Shown here: positions 23,430 to 33,818 of the stretch, piece by piece
Position numbering within the stretch: position 1 is the stretch's first letter
Layout: each line of letters starts with the position of its first letter
Assembly (NCBI GenBank): GCA_016630955.3
Contig: CM049992.1
Location: 1,736,001 to 1,800,000 of the forward strand
Length of the DNA: 64,000 nucleotides
DNA from: Didymella arachidicola
Taxonomy: Eukaryota; Ascomycota; Dothideomycetes; Pleosporales; Didymellaceae
Direction: 5' to 3'
Program-made: the position numbers and the translations under genes
The notes under the pieces: model-generated
What the model was told of the DNA's origin: nothing
The model's input: the letters and a program-made list of their open reading frames with translations, nothing else
Database searches by the model: none

Positions 23430-26400
23430 CTACTTTCTCGGTGCACTCGACGTCCGATCATCGCGATTGCCTTCCTTGAAAGCCAAATCCGCATCATCCA
23501 TGTTCTCGTTTGCTGCTCTCATGTACTTGCGGAAGGCTGCAGACATCATCACAACCTGCTTCAGATGATCTTCAGTTACTTCGGGTACAGCTGGCTCACT
23601 GGAAGTGCTGCTCCGATGTTCGTGCTTTGCATTGTACACTGCGAGTGCGACGGCGGTTTGAAAAGCTAAGGTTGCTATTAGTGCCAATTATAAGTTGAGA
23701 TGCATAAGCTTACCGTTGCGAATCTCTCTTCCGTTCCATTCCAAGGCCAGGACGTCCTCGTCCTCGGTGACGTATCGTTTTGCGTACTTGTCGTATCCAA
23801 TCTCGGGTCCACCATCTTTGTAATCATCTCTGAGCTTTTGAAAGAGATTGCTCCATATCTGAGCGCGGGCGTTATCGTTGAGCTTGTCGTAGCCTAACGA
23901 CAGGTGGATACGTGACTTGAACGCCTCGTCGAATTGGTTGATCCTATTTGTGGTGAGGAAAAGGATACCTTGGAAGTAATCGAGCGCTCTTAAGAAGACT
24001 GGCGAGTGTCAGAGAGGAGGGGGGGGGGGTTTGGAATTCCTTGACCACAGGCTTACCAGAGACGATACTGTTGCGTTGCAAGTCATTCTTTGATCGTTTT
24101 TCGAGGTAGACGTCTGCCTCATCGAGCAGAACAATTGCATCCCAGTCATTGGCCCGGCGGAAGTACTGTAGGAGACTTCTTTCCAGGCCCTCAGGTTCGT
24201 GCCCAAGATCAGCTGCTGTAATATTGAGGAGCGGTCTTCTCGTGAACTCTGCGACGGACTCTACGAACGAATCAGGCTGAGTAGTGAGTCCTTCCAATTC
24301 AAGATACATACCAGCTGTAAGAGTCTTTCCTGTCCCCGGAGGGCCATGCAGAAGAATTATCTGCCCCTCGCCTTTTCCGTAGATGAAATCTGCTTTGAAG
24401 CGCGCAGAGCTATCTGTGTATGTTTTGGCGACGGATTTGATGAGCGTCTTGTTACCCTCTCGCATGACGAGTCTGTCAATCGCTTTGTCCGCCATGCTCG
24501 GTTCTTCTAACTTTGCAACATCCAGGAGGTCTGTGTGCGGTTAAATGACAATTCTTGCACGCTTGATATAACTCTTACTGACCGTAAGCGCGATCGTTGA
24601 GCACGAATGCAAACATATGTGACGGCATGATAGAATATTGGTGTTCCGTCAATTCTGCTTCTGCCGCCGGATCAATCTCCTTGTAGTCGTTGAACTTCAG
24701 TTGTAGGTATGTCTCCTTGGAAGATGCGTGATCCTGACAGTCCTTACATTCGCAACTTGCCACACGTAATGACTCACCAACGATAGGAGAGCCATGTGCA
24801 TCCGGGGGTGGAGGTGGAGGTGGAGGCGGGGGCGGAGGAGGGCCACCGAAACGAGAAGGGGGTGGCCTGCGCACCACGATAGCCGTGTTAAAGCCCCTGC
24901 TAGTTGGCATGTGATGCCCCAGAGTCGAGCCCCAGGCTGCCTTGTCTGACCATGGACTTGAAGCGTGCTCCACTACGACGCGCGCCCGCTTGTACTAAAG
25001 GGCTTCAGTGTTGTGCTAGGATCTTGAAATCGGATACTTACGGATCGGGAACCTGGTTTCAACCCTTGACCTTCGAACTGCAAGAAAGAAGGTCGTTTAG
25101 AGTAGGCGAGGTACTTGCGACCGCGGGCGATGAGCGCTGTGCGCGTTGCTCCCCCGTCATGATCATCCTGATACTGGACTGGGAAAACAGGAAGCTCAGT
25201 AATTAACCTCTCATCGTCGAAGACGTGAACATCAATCTGTCGGGTATACTGATGTATAGCCTTATCATCCAGGATGAGGTTCCAAAGCTGAGCGGTGTAA
25301 TTGACGGTGACCTGGTTGCCTTTTGAATCTGTCGATTTCCCGCCACTGAGTCTATCGAGGACATATCGATTGAGCGAGCCATCCGCTTCGCGAACGTAGA
25401 CATCTGTACCTGGTTTCATCAAGAGCCAGAACGTCCCGAAAGTAGTGCGTGGGACACTCGAACTCGAACGGGCCAAAGCAGCCTTGTACTGAATAGCTGT
25501 TTGAGACTCAAGATAACTGTGGAGCAAGTCGATATGCTCATCGGCTAGCCGGTTGAAAGCCTTGGAGTGTCGCTTCCGTAGATCCGAATCATCAGTCTTG
25601 TAGCGAAGGATGTCGTCGAGGTAGAGGTAAAGATCCATGTATGGATAGTTGAACAAACCAGCATCCAACCCCTCGTTGTCACCTCCGGGAAGTTCCGCAG
25701 AACAATCAATGACAGCCTTCACGACATTCAACAGGTACGGCGAATGTATCTTCAGCTCGGGCTCACTGACCCAGTCGGATTCATGCAGCTTCGTCAACTT
25801 GACCTTCGACATATTAGGAGATTTGATGGCGAAATTTTGTGTTTGATCCGTAGTATCGGGTGGAGACACGACTTTCTTCCTTTCTTCAAGGACAGGCAAA
25901 TTTTGATCGTTTTCAACGTCTAACTGGATCGGCTCTGTGTACGTGTTTTGACTCAAGAATGAAAGACCGCCAAGCTCATGTCGCCGATAGTGCGTTACTT
26001 TGTATTGAATGCGGGTTTCATAATTCGTCTTCGTCGAGTCGTCAACCTCACCATGTTGCACAGGTGGGGGCGGTGGAGGAGTCTCAAGGGGCAATTGCTG
26101 AGAAAACTCAATGTGTATATCCGGTTGTATTATGCTCTCCCAGAGGCCGGGTGGTACTGCTCCTTGGTAAGCGCTCCCGATTCTGAAGTTCCCACTGGCA
26201 AGAGCCTGAAGAGAATCCTTGTCTTCACTGAACCACACGTGAAGGAAGGTCTCCATGCGCTTTTCAAATTAGCAGTGTTCAGGCGAGCGGCGTTACGGCG
26301 GCTACCTTACCTTCCAGGTACGGCAAGCTTCCCACGGAATTCTGTAAGCCTGGCCGTTATTTGCAGAGAACACAATGACACGCGCCCGATCCCATTTACT

Positions 26401-26472
26401 GTCGGCGTGCCAATCAGGCTCGCTCTCTGGAAGCGCGATCGCTCGTGCCACAGCAGTAGTGAATCGGCTCAT
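23430..26472 (-). CDS. Large AAA ATPase with N-terminal ubiquitin-like and DUF7025-like regions
   Basis: Exons 26311-26472, 25042-26259, 24583-24988, 24312-24530, 24057-24260, 23714-23998 and 23430-23665 encode at least 909 residues; further 5' exons are likely. Residues ~20-90 (RVIVFSANNG, YRIPWEACRTWKRMETFLH, then PPGLWESIIQPDIHI) match the fungal ubiquitin-like region usually seen in short scaffold proteins. A DUF7025-like region follows (~200-450), then a run of 13 prolines at 24803-24842. The AAA core has Walker A GPPGTGKT, Walker B IVLLDEAD, FLTTNR and an arginine-finger-type SRIHLSL. The exon joins TA|ESVAEF and IVS|VFLRALDYF restore the family sequence. It is probably cytosolic or mitochondria-associated; function unknown. 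It lies head to head with a NACHT-like gene. Confidence 0.85.
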
Positions 26473-26536
26473 CTGCTTCTTGTACTGTGTCCAACCTTCA
26501 GACGCTTCCGAGCTCTTCTTCTCTGAGGAAAGCAGG

Positions 26537-27054
26537 CCTGTCCTGATCAGCAGTAGTTCTCATTACTGGCTAGGGAGGTACAGTCTTGCCATCAAGTCCT
26601 GCTACAGCATCGGAATTCTCAATAGCTGTCTCCAGAGTACTATCTTTGGGCCTAGAATGAGATGTACCGGCAAGTGCCTCGGCCCCCGTAGGCTTCATTC
26701 TCTCATTGGACTCTGCAATGGAAGAAGGGGGCTCATGACCACTCGCACCGGCTGTATCTGTCGATACTACGGCGGGGCTAGAACAGCTCATCATGGAGCC
26801 TGGGCGCTTTTAGCGAAGACGGCTCAAGGGCAGGAAACGATCCAGGTGTTAAGAGCGAGCTGTGCACTGCTTTGTTTACATGTGCTAAGTGAAGTATTAA
26901 ACGAACTTACTTTGAGTTGGGGGCAAGGCCTCTTAAGGCTGGGTGGTGAAGGCGCTGCTTTTGGCCCCCAACTTGAGGGATCCTCAGATTGCTCGCTTGT
27001 GTCGCTCTTGCCGCCAGGATGTAAGGTGTGTGACGCCAACCCACTTTCGTCGTA
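26537..27054 (-). CDS. Probable 5' exons of the AAA ATPase gene
   Basis: Upstream of the AAA gene there are open frames with good splice signals. A frame ending in RPCPQLK at 26911 has a GTAAGT donor and joins in phase to RPGSMMSC at 26806 (intron 26807-26910). The second exon runs to a stop at 26570, so it must be spliced before that; a GTACAT donor at 26667 with an AG at 26538 would restore frame. Composition is Ser/Thr/Pro-rich, low complexity. I found no in-frame ATG in the first exon, so the true start may lie in another small exon near 27050-27200. These exons may equally be 5' UTR with translation starting at 26472. Confidence 0.35.
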
Positions 27055-27261
27055 AAGAGCGCAACAACTAGGGAATAATTGGTGGGTTGATAGTGACGCG
27101 CATGCTCATCCTCGCAGGCCAGGCTCACAGGGCCGGGCTACAACGACTGATCGGTACGCCCGAAGAGGCCGCCCATATGATGCTAGGTAGGGCCATGTTC
27201 TGCTTACTGCATGATGGTATTCACAACTTTTGCTCTCCACAATCCGGCCAGAACGTCTCCA

Positions 27262-29212
27262 ATGCCACACCATACAAACAACGCCATGCAAAATAGCTCA
27301 CAGGATGATGGCTTGGTACTTGTTCGAAGATTCACAGACGAATTGAAGGGAGAGACGACACTTGAGCGTGCAACCATCAGCGCGAAGGAACAGTGCGTCG
27401 CTAACGAAAAAGCCCTCCGTAGGCGACGAATGGAGGCTCTGTATCGAGACCCAGGCCGTGATCCCAGGTACGTTCGTAAGTCCAAAAGATGTGTCCGTAT
27501 TTTTCCCAACCCCAGATAGCGAGTTCAGCTTCCATGAGATGGAAGCCGCAAGGCTGGCGCTACAAAAGGCGTACAAGCAGTTGGAATCGAACGAGAAGCC
27601 GTCAACCCTAGCCAAGCTCGGATTCTCGCGCAATACATCTTCACCGCGGACGACTGCGAATGGGGCTGTTCTAAATGCATTTTCACATGATTTCAAGAGC
27701 CTGCAGGCTGTCGTTGAGAAGTTTGAGACAAATTGGAAGGGTAATCAGAACAAAGTGAGTGACACCATGACACTGACCCGTCGTCATGCTGACGCTTCGT
27801 CGAAGGTTGGCCAGCGATTTCGTAAAGTCTGTCAGAAGCTTGACGATCACAAAGCAGCTTTTGCTGTGTTTCCATCCCAGGATATGTACACTTCCGCATT
27901 GTGTGGGAGCCTCGCGTTGATTGTCGGCGCCGCGGTTAATCACAACGACGTTGCTGAAAAGCTGTCTGAAATGGTAGTTGAAATCTCCGAAAAGGCGACG
28001 CGGGCAGCCAACATGGTAGACATCTTTCTGACGAGGAACTTCCGAGAACTGTTCTCCGATCTGTATGCTCAGGTCTTCCTCTTCTACCGCGATGTGATCC
28101 TGTGGTACGCGAAGTCCAAAGCTACAAAAGTGCTCGACAGCTTCAACGCGAATTTGGTTAAGCCTTATGAGAAAGCTGCCACGAAAATTGAGAATGTGGT
28201 CGTCGAAATATATAGAGCGGCGGACGTGGCACGATCGGCTCAGGTGTCAGTCCTTATGGAGGATTTTGGGGAGAGGCTTCGCGAGCAGAGGCGCCGCTAC
28301 ACAGATGACGATGATCTGAGATTTGCAGGGCAAAAGGGTCAGTGCTTGATGTTGTTGATGCATGAGAACGCGTATTCCAAAGACCCGACTTTACAAGGAC
28401 CTGAACGGCAGTGCATTGTACCAGCAAATAACAAGGGGCCGCAAATCGTCGAAGACGATATGGCGCACCGTGACTCAGCTCGAGCACTTAGCAGACGGTT
28501 GATTGACTTTGTAGTCGGCACCGAGGGTCCGACCATGTTCAGAGATGGCAATTTCTGGATGCCTGAAGCCAATATCTCGAACAAGCTGGGAGACTGGATT
28601 GGCTGCGGCACTGAGCTTTCGACGCTCTGGCTCACCAGCCCTATCACCTCACGGGAGTTTCCAGGCTCACGAGCTGGGGCTCTGGTCGCCCTAGTCGCAG
28701 CATGGGAATCAAAGCTTCCTATAATCTCGCATTTCTGCCTGAGGCCGTATGCTGGAGGCTTGGCCGAGGGTCGGGACGTAGAGCGAGTCGGTCTCATCGG
28801 TCTGGTGTACAGCCTCATCATCCAACTTCTGCAGTTCAACGTCAAAGAAGATATATTTGAGGCTCCTAGGCAGCGATTTGAGCATCTTGACGGCTCGGAT
28901 GAATCGTGGGATGAAGCAATGCCCCTGCTGAGGGACCTTCTTCGAACGACGCCTCAGGTGCAACGCTGCATCATCGATGGACTGAATGATCTGTGCTTCT
29001 CGGGCGGCGCCGAGTGGTGCAGTATCTTCTTGAGCATGCTACTCGCTCATCAGAAAGAGTCGCCGCATGGCTTCAAGATCTTACTGACGACGACAGGGCT
29101 CTCGAGGGTTCTGCCAGACTTTGTGAAGATGGAGGACAAGATTCTACTGCAACGAGGGGCAAAGAAACTGATACATGAGGGGAAATGGCTCATGCCTTCA
29201 AAGCAGCTGTGA
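27262..29212 (+). CDS. DUF7708-type helical protein with degenerate NACHT-like region
   Basis: The protein has an N-terminal helical part (about 100-280 residues in: VGQRFRKVCQKLDDHKAAF, then YTSALCGSLALIVGAAVNH) that matches the domain found at the N-terminus of many fungal NACHT/STAND proteins (DUF7708). The second half looks like a NACHT ATPase: a Walker-B-like CIIDGLNDL and sensor-like FKILLTTTGLSRVLP. The expected P-loop position instead reads LWLTSPITSREFPGSRAG, with no GKS/GKT, and there are no C-terminal repeats. The 5' structure is uncertain. The long frame opens at 27362 without an ATG. I favour a start at the ATG at 27262 in another frame, spliced by GTAAGT at 27477 to an AG near 27516 (40 nt, short for an intron). 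Confidence 0.7.
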
Positions 29213-29663
29213 ACGGGAAGACCAAGTTTCCGTGTTGGGCGTGTTCGGTGACCGGAATCGAAAGCTTGTCTCGTAGGCACGCAGGGCCGCAGGCAAGCAG
29301 GTGAGGCGCGTCAACGCTAGCGCCGTCGCGCCTTCCGCAGATCTCCTTCGACATGAAGAGGAAGGCGCAGTTTTTATTTTCAACTGATAAGCGCCTCATG
29401 CATGCCAAGCGCTTGAGTTTGTAGCTTGATGATTAGTACTAATATGTTGGTACCCTGATGCATGTCATAGGACGCGACAAGCAGTCACACTCCGGGTTCA
29501 GGTGATGGAACAGATAGAGCTAGGCTCAAAGGCGCTTGGCTTCATGCCGATCATCCGCAGCTGCCCTGGTGCGCCTCGAACATGACTTTGATAACCCTTG
29601 AAACGATGCTCTCCTAAGACAGCTCGCTGTCCTGCCACTCCTTCACCACAATCAGCACTCACG
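29213..29663. other. Intergenic, no gene seen
   Basis: 3' region of the NACHT-like gene and promoter of the phosphatase. A frame read from 29598 lacks an ATG before 29664. Confidence 0.5.
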
Positions 29664-31494
29664 ATGAGCCGCCCACTCCTTTCCAACCGGACGTCGTCGG
29701 AGTTCCAGGATCGATCTATCGAGGAGGAGAACTCTCTCCTGACCGGCCAACGCACCGCGCGCAGCGATTCTCCGTGGAAGAGGTGGCGTGAAACTGGGCT
29801 GCTGGTCTGGGCGCTCATAGCAACAGCAGGCGTCGTCGTACTCGCCGTAATCTACCAGAAGGCAGGCGGAGAATCCTCGCCAGACAGCGCCCCCAGCAAC
29901 AGCCATGGCAAGCGCAACCTCATCTTCATGGTGTCGGACGGCATGGGCCCGACGAGTCTGAGCCTGACACGCAGCTTCATGCAGTTCCAGAACGGCGCGC
30001 CGTTCAGCGAGCAGCTCGTCATCGACCAGCACATGATCGGCCAGTCGCGCACCCGCTCTTCGTCCAGCCTCATCACCGACTCGGCTGCCGGCGCGACCGC
30101 CTTCTCGTGCGCGCAGAAAAGCTACAATGGCGCCATCTCAGTCACACCAGACCACGAGCCCTGCGGGACGGTGCTCGAAGCAGCCAAGAAGGCCGGATAC
30201 ATGACCGGCTTGGTCGTCACCACACGCATCACCGATGCTACACCGGCGTGCTTTGCGGCACACGTCAACATGCGTCAGGAGGAGGACCGCATCGCCGAGC
30301 AAATGGTCGGCGACTACCCTCTCGGCCGCGTCGTGGACCTTATGTTCGGTGGTGGACGCTGCCACTTCGTCCCCAACTCCACCGTCGAGCACTCTTGCCG
30401 AGGTGACGACCGCGATGTCGTCGACCTGGCGCGCAAGAACGGTTTCAACTACATCTCTGACCGTGCCGGCTTCGATGATCTGAAGGGCGGCGCCAAACTA
30501 GATTTCCCTATGCTTGGACTTTTCGCTGACACCGATATTCCCTACGAGATCGACCGCCGTAACGAGAACGACAAGTACCCATCGCTGCACGAGATGGCTG
30601 AAGCTGCTATGAAGGCCTTGAGTGAAGCCACCCACGACAGCGATAAGGGCTTCTTTCTCATGATTGAGGGTTCGAGGATTGACCACGCTGGCCACCACAA
30701 CGATCCCGCCGCACAGGTCCATGAGGTACTCGCCTACGACAAGGCCTTCAGCAGCGTGCTTGACTTCATCAAGAACGAGAAGACCGAGACAGTCATGGTC
30801 TCAACCTCCGACCATGAAACCGGTGGTCTTGCAACCGCTCGCCGTATGTTCCTGCTATAGCCCAACTTCAAAAAAACGCTAACAATTTCCAGAACTCCAC
30901 GCTACCTACCCCGACTACGTCTGGTATCCCGCGCCACTGGCCAATGCCTCACACTCCGCCGAGCGCCTCGCCCTCGAGTACGCCGCATACCTTCTCTCCT
31001 CGCCCCCGCACGAGCAGAAGAAGATCTTCGTCATCAACAGCATCACCAACGGTCTCGGCATCCACGACTACACCGAGGAAGAAGTCGAGGCCATCACCGA
31101 CGCGCCTCTAACCGCCCTGTACGCATATGCGGATATGATCTCGCGCCGCTCGCAGACGGGGTGGAGCACGCACGGCCACTCAGCCGCGGACGTCAACATC
31201 TACTCTTCTGACCCCAAGAAGGCCGCGGCGCTGATTGGGAACCACGAGAACACAGAAGTCGGCACGTTTTTGAGAGACTATTTGGAGCTTGATGTCGAGG
31301 CTGTGACAAAGGAGTTGAGAGAGAAGGGCAAGGACCTCAAGGTGCTAGATGCTAACGGCACGGCGGTGGGCTGGATGGGCAAAGTGCCACAGGAGGGCCA
31401 GAGGCTAGATGGCCAAACGCATCTCGCGGACTACACGGGAGACTTCAAGAAGAGACACCTCTTGCATGGGCGAGCGTGTGATTGCGGCCACTAA
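29664..31494 (+). CDS. PHO8: Vacuolar-type alkaline phosphatase (Pho8-like)
   Basis: Non-specific phosphomonoesterase, which in yeast acts in the vacuole lumen and is matured there. Exons 29664-30843 and 30893-31494 (49-nt intron with a GCTAAC branch site) give 593 residues, near the yeast length of 566. The N-terminus is a cytosolic tail followed by one TM helix (GLLVWALIATAGVVVLAVIY), the type II topology of Pho8. Catalytic motifs: MVSDGMGPTS (metal Asp), LITDSAAGATAFSC (nucleophile Ser, about residue 140), MIEGSRIDHAGHHND and STSDHETGG for zinc/magnesium ligands, and WSTHGHSAADV late in the chain. The gene is complete. A start further upstream in the same frame has no ATG. Confidence 0.94.
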
Positions 31495-31999
31495 ATTGCG
31501 AATCTGGGTTCGTAGCGAAGCATTCTTGGCGTCTGTAGGTCTGGTTACATCATTTAATTACTTTCAAATCATTGCGACGCGTGTTGACAATCGTGCGTTT
31601 CTCGTCGTATGTGTGCAGAAGGGGTCGTGGAATGCGGTTCAGGCTCAATGACAGCATCTCCTCAGCAAAAGCAACATTGCTGTCGCACACTAAGCTCTCA
31701 TGCCCATAGTCCTATGGTGAGCCCTCCAGGATTTACTCGATCGTTCACGAGTATTTTCAGCACCTTCCCCGCATTGTGGCCAAAGCCATGATTTTCCAAG
31801 ATGTTTCATGCTCAGCTTCATTCACACGATATGCCCATGGTCTGCAAGCAAAATCTGGCTTACAGAAGCAGAGCGCATGCTTTATATTACAGTGTAGTAG
31901 CTGATAGAGAGTACTATGATTTTTTTTTCTCAAAAAAAAAAAAAAAAAAAAAAAGATCAAGAAAAAAAGAATCCTCACGGTCGAAATGACAGGAGGTGC
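31495..31999. other. Intergenic with long A tract
   Basis: No gene. From about 31919 a run of T, the tetramer CTC and then roughly 22 A form a T/A tract next to the tRNA terminator; a further A7 follows at ~31965. Confidence 0.6.
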
Positions 32000-32008
32000 A
32001 AAAAAAAA
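32000..32008 (-). terminator. Pol III terminator of tRNA-Thr
   Basis: Nine T on the tRNA strand, starting four bases after the tRNA 3' end. Confidence 0.8.
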
Positions 32009-32012
32009 CTAG

Positions 32013-32084
32013 TGCCACCTACCCGAATCGAACGAGCGATCTTCGCATTACAAGTGCGACGCCTTACCACTTGGCCAAGGAGGC
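32013..32084 (-). tRNA. tRNA-Thr (anticodon UGU), no intron
   Basis: A 72-nt cloverleaf: acceptor GCCTCCT / AGGTGGC, D stem GCC/GGC with AAGTGGTAA loop, anticodon stem TCGCA/TGCGA with loop CTTGTAA (anticodon TGT), variable AGATC, T arm GCTCG-TTCGAAT-CGGGT and discriminator A. Internal promoter boxes are recognisable (B box GTTCGAATC). Position 4 pairs T with T, a mismatch in the acceptor stem, and the T stem contains two G-U wobbles. Reads ACA codons. Confidence 0.93.
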
Positions 32085-32515
32085 TTTGCATCTCTTGTGA
32101 TATTTTTGAAGAATTAGCAATTCATATCCTAAATCTTTTGGTTTGGTTTTCCATCTCCTTCCCAAAAAAAATTGGCGGTCGAAGCGGGGCAGGCAGCGCC
32201 TGCTCTCACTCAACACGTGCCGTGGATGTGGACCACGCCTCCTGCTACTCTGGAGGACCCAGGCATGGTTGGCAAGGTGAATCTCGCATTTCGCTCAGTG
32301 CGCACCTTGGTGTCGAGATGCGTGGTTCTGACCTATCGCGTGGCAACTTCATCGGTGACATATCGCCAAGATCTCTGATACCTCATGCTTCAGCACTGTA
32401 GCCTCTCATATGCCAACAGCAACAGGTACCACTCAATTATGTTCAACAGTCTTCAACTCTGCAGGCGAGGCACCTCTAAAACCCTTCCAATGTGACACAA
32501 GCCAACCAGCTCAGC
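32085..32515. other. Intergenic, no gene seen
   Basis: 5' flank of the tRNA and promoter of the bZIP gene; an A8 run at 32165. Nothing else recognised. Confidence 0.5.
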
Positions 32516-33322
32516 ATGGCCACGTCTACGTTCGCAACATGCTCACCATCACCCACCCCATCTCCAGACGCAAGCGTGAATGCGAGCTTATCACGTCGCA
32601 AGCAGCGCGTCTCCGCTGAACACACGCTGAACCGCGTGCGCGAAAACCAGCGACGCCATCGTGCGCGCCAGAGAGACCATGTGGCGACCCTCGAACTGCG
32701 GCTCGCAGAGACGGAGCGCCAGCTCGCAGAAGCACGTGCAGAAATCGAGGCACTGAAGGCAGAACGCGACACGGCCAACGCGTTCGCATGCTATGACATC
32801 ACTAAGCACTTCGAGCGCATAGACAGCGTAATCGGAAGCAGCACCTCACTCACGCCGTTTTCTGCTGCCTCGCCAATGGATATCGGATTCGACATTCCGC
32901 CGGTATCAAGCCATGGCACGGAGCCTACGCTCGTCGCTACGTCCTTTCAACTTCTCCTGTCTCCCGTCACACCAACAGTTGGCCCACCGCCGTGCTGCAC
33001 AGATACCCTTCTTACGTCTGCCATGTCAGTAAGCCCTGCGTCAGGAGAGTCAATAACAGCAATAGCCAAAGTCCCGGCCGCAGCGCCCGATCTCGAGTGC
33101 TCAACCTGCAAGACGCGACCACCACCCAGTCCCTCAGAAAGCACCACACTGTGCGCGCAAGCGTTCATCATGATCTCGCAGCAAAACGTGAGGAATCTGG
33201 ATCCGGAGTTGATTCGCTTGTGGTTGAGCCAGGGGTATAGACGGGCGATGAGAGAGGGCGAGGGGTGCAGGGTTGAAGATGGGACGTTGAGAGGATTGTT
33301 GGAGTATATCAGTGGGGTCTGA
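32516..33322 (+). CDS. bZIP transcription factor
   Basis: A single exon, 268 residues from the ATG at 32516. The basic region reads NRVRENQRRHRARQRD (about residues 38-53) and keeps the Asn and Arg contacts of bZIP DNA-binding helices. A coiled coil with Leu/Ala heptads (LELRLAETERQLAEARAEIEALKAE) follows directly. The middle is Ser/Pro-rich and probably disordered. The C-terminus holds a short CxxC segment (LECSTCKTR) and a helical end with NVRNLDPELIRLWLSQGYRRA, a combination common in fungal bZIP regulators of stress or secondary metabolism. It is nuclear. The target genes are unknown. The divergent direction toward the tRNA has no bearing on function. Confidence 0.85.
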   Translation: MATSTFATCSPSPTPSPDASVNASLSRRKQRVSAEHTLNRVRENQRRHRARQRDHVATLELRLAETERQLAEARAEIEALKAERDTANAFACYDITKHFERIDSVIGSSTSLTPFSAASPMDIGFDIPPVSSHGTEPTLVATSFQLLLSPVTPTVGPPPCCTDTLLTSAMSVSPASGESITAIAKVPAAAPDLECSTCKTRPPPSPSESTTLCAQAFIMISQQNVRNLDPELIRLWLSQGYRRAMREGEGCRVEDGTLRGLLEYISGV

Positions 33323-33818
33323 TCCACCACATCTCGAGCCCTATGTCGCATCGAGCGCGGTGTTGCTGCAAGAGCTGCTGAGCGATAATGCTCGCTGTGA
33401 TTCCTTCAGCGGTCGCCTCACAGAGACTGAAGGTACACACTTTGCCGCCTGGTAGTGGATTTAATCCGGTCGAGGATCGACCATGCATTTTCTCGACAAT
33501 GAATCGACCAGATCGATATTTATCGTGTTGTTGCGGCTTTCGACGATCATGTGCACGTCTGGAATCGCTGGGTTGTTCCGGAAGCCTTCCCCGCATTTCA
33601 CAGCCCCACTCTATGGCGTAGATCGGCGCACGCGTTCCACGTCAAGTAAGTGTGGATAGCTCTCGAGCCTGTGTGGCATACTGCGGAAGTTGCGGAAGGG
33701 ATGCGGAGGGGTTCCGTGTCAGATGCAGCTTTCAACCGAATACATACATACCTCCTGGAAGTCACAGCCTTCACATAGGTACGCCTGTATTCTGTAAACG
33801 ATACAGCACATCATCGTT
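33323..33818. other. Intergenic, no gene seen
   Basis: Between the bZIP gene and the decayed oxidoreductase. Nothing recognised. Confidence 0.5.

Noticed and set aside
24803..24842. Proline run as evidence of a misread frame
   Set aside because: The frame on both sides is well supported and joins in phase; a low-complexity linker is more likely.
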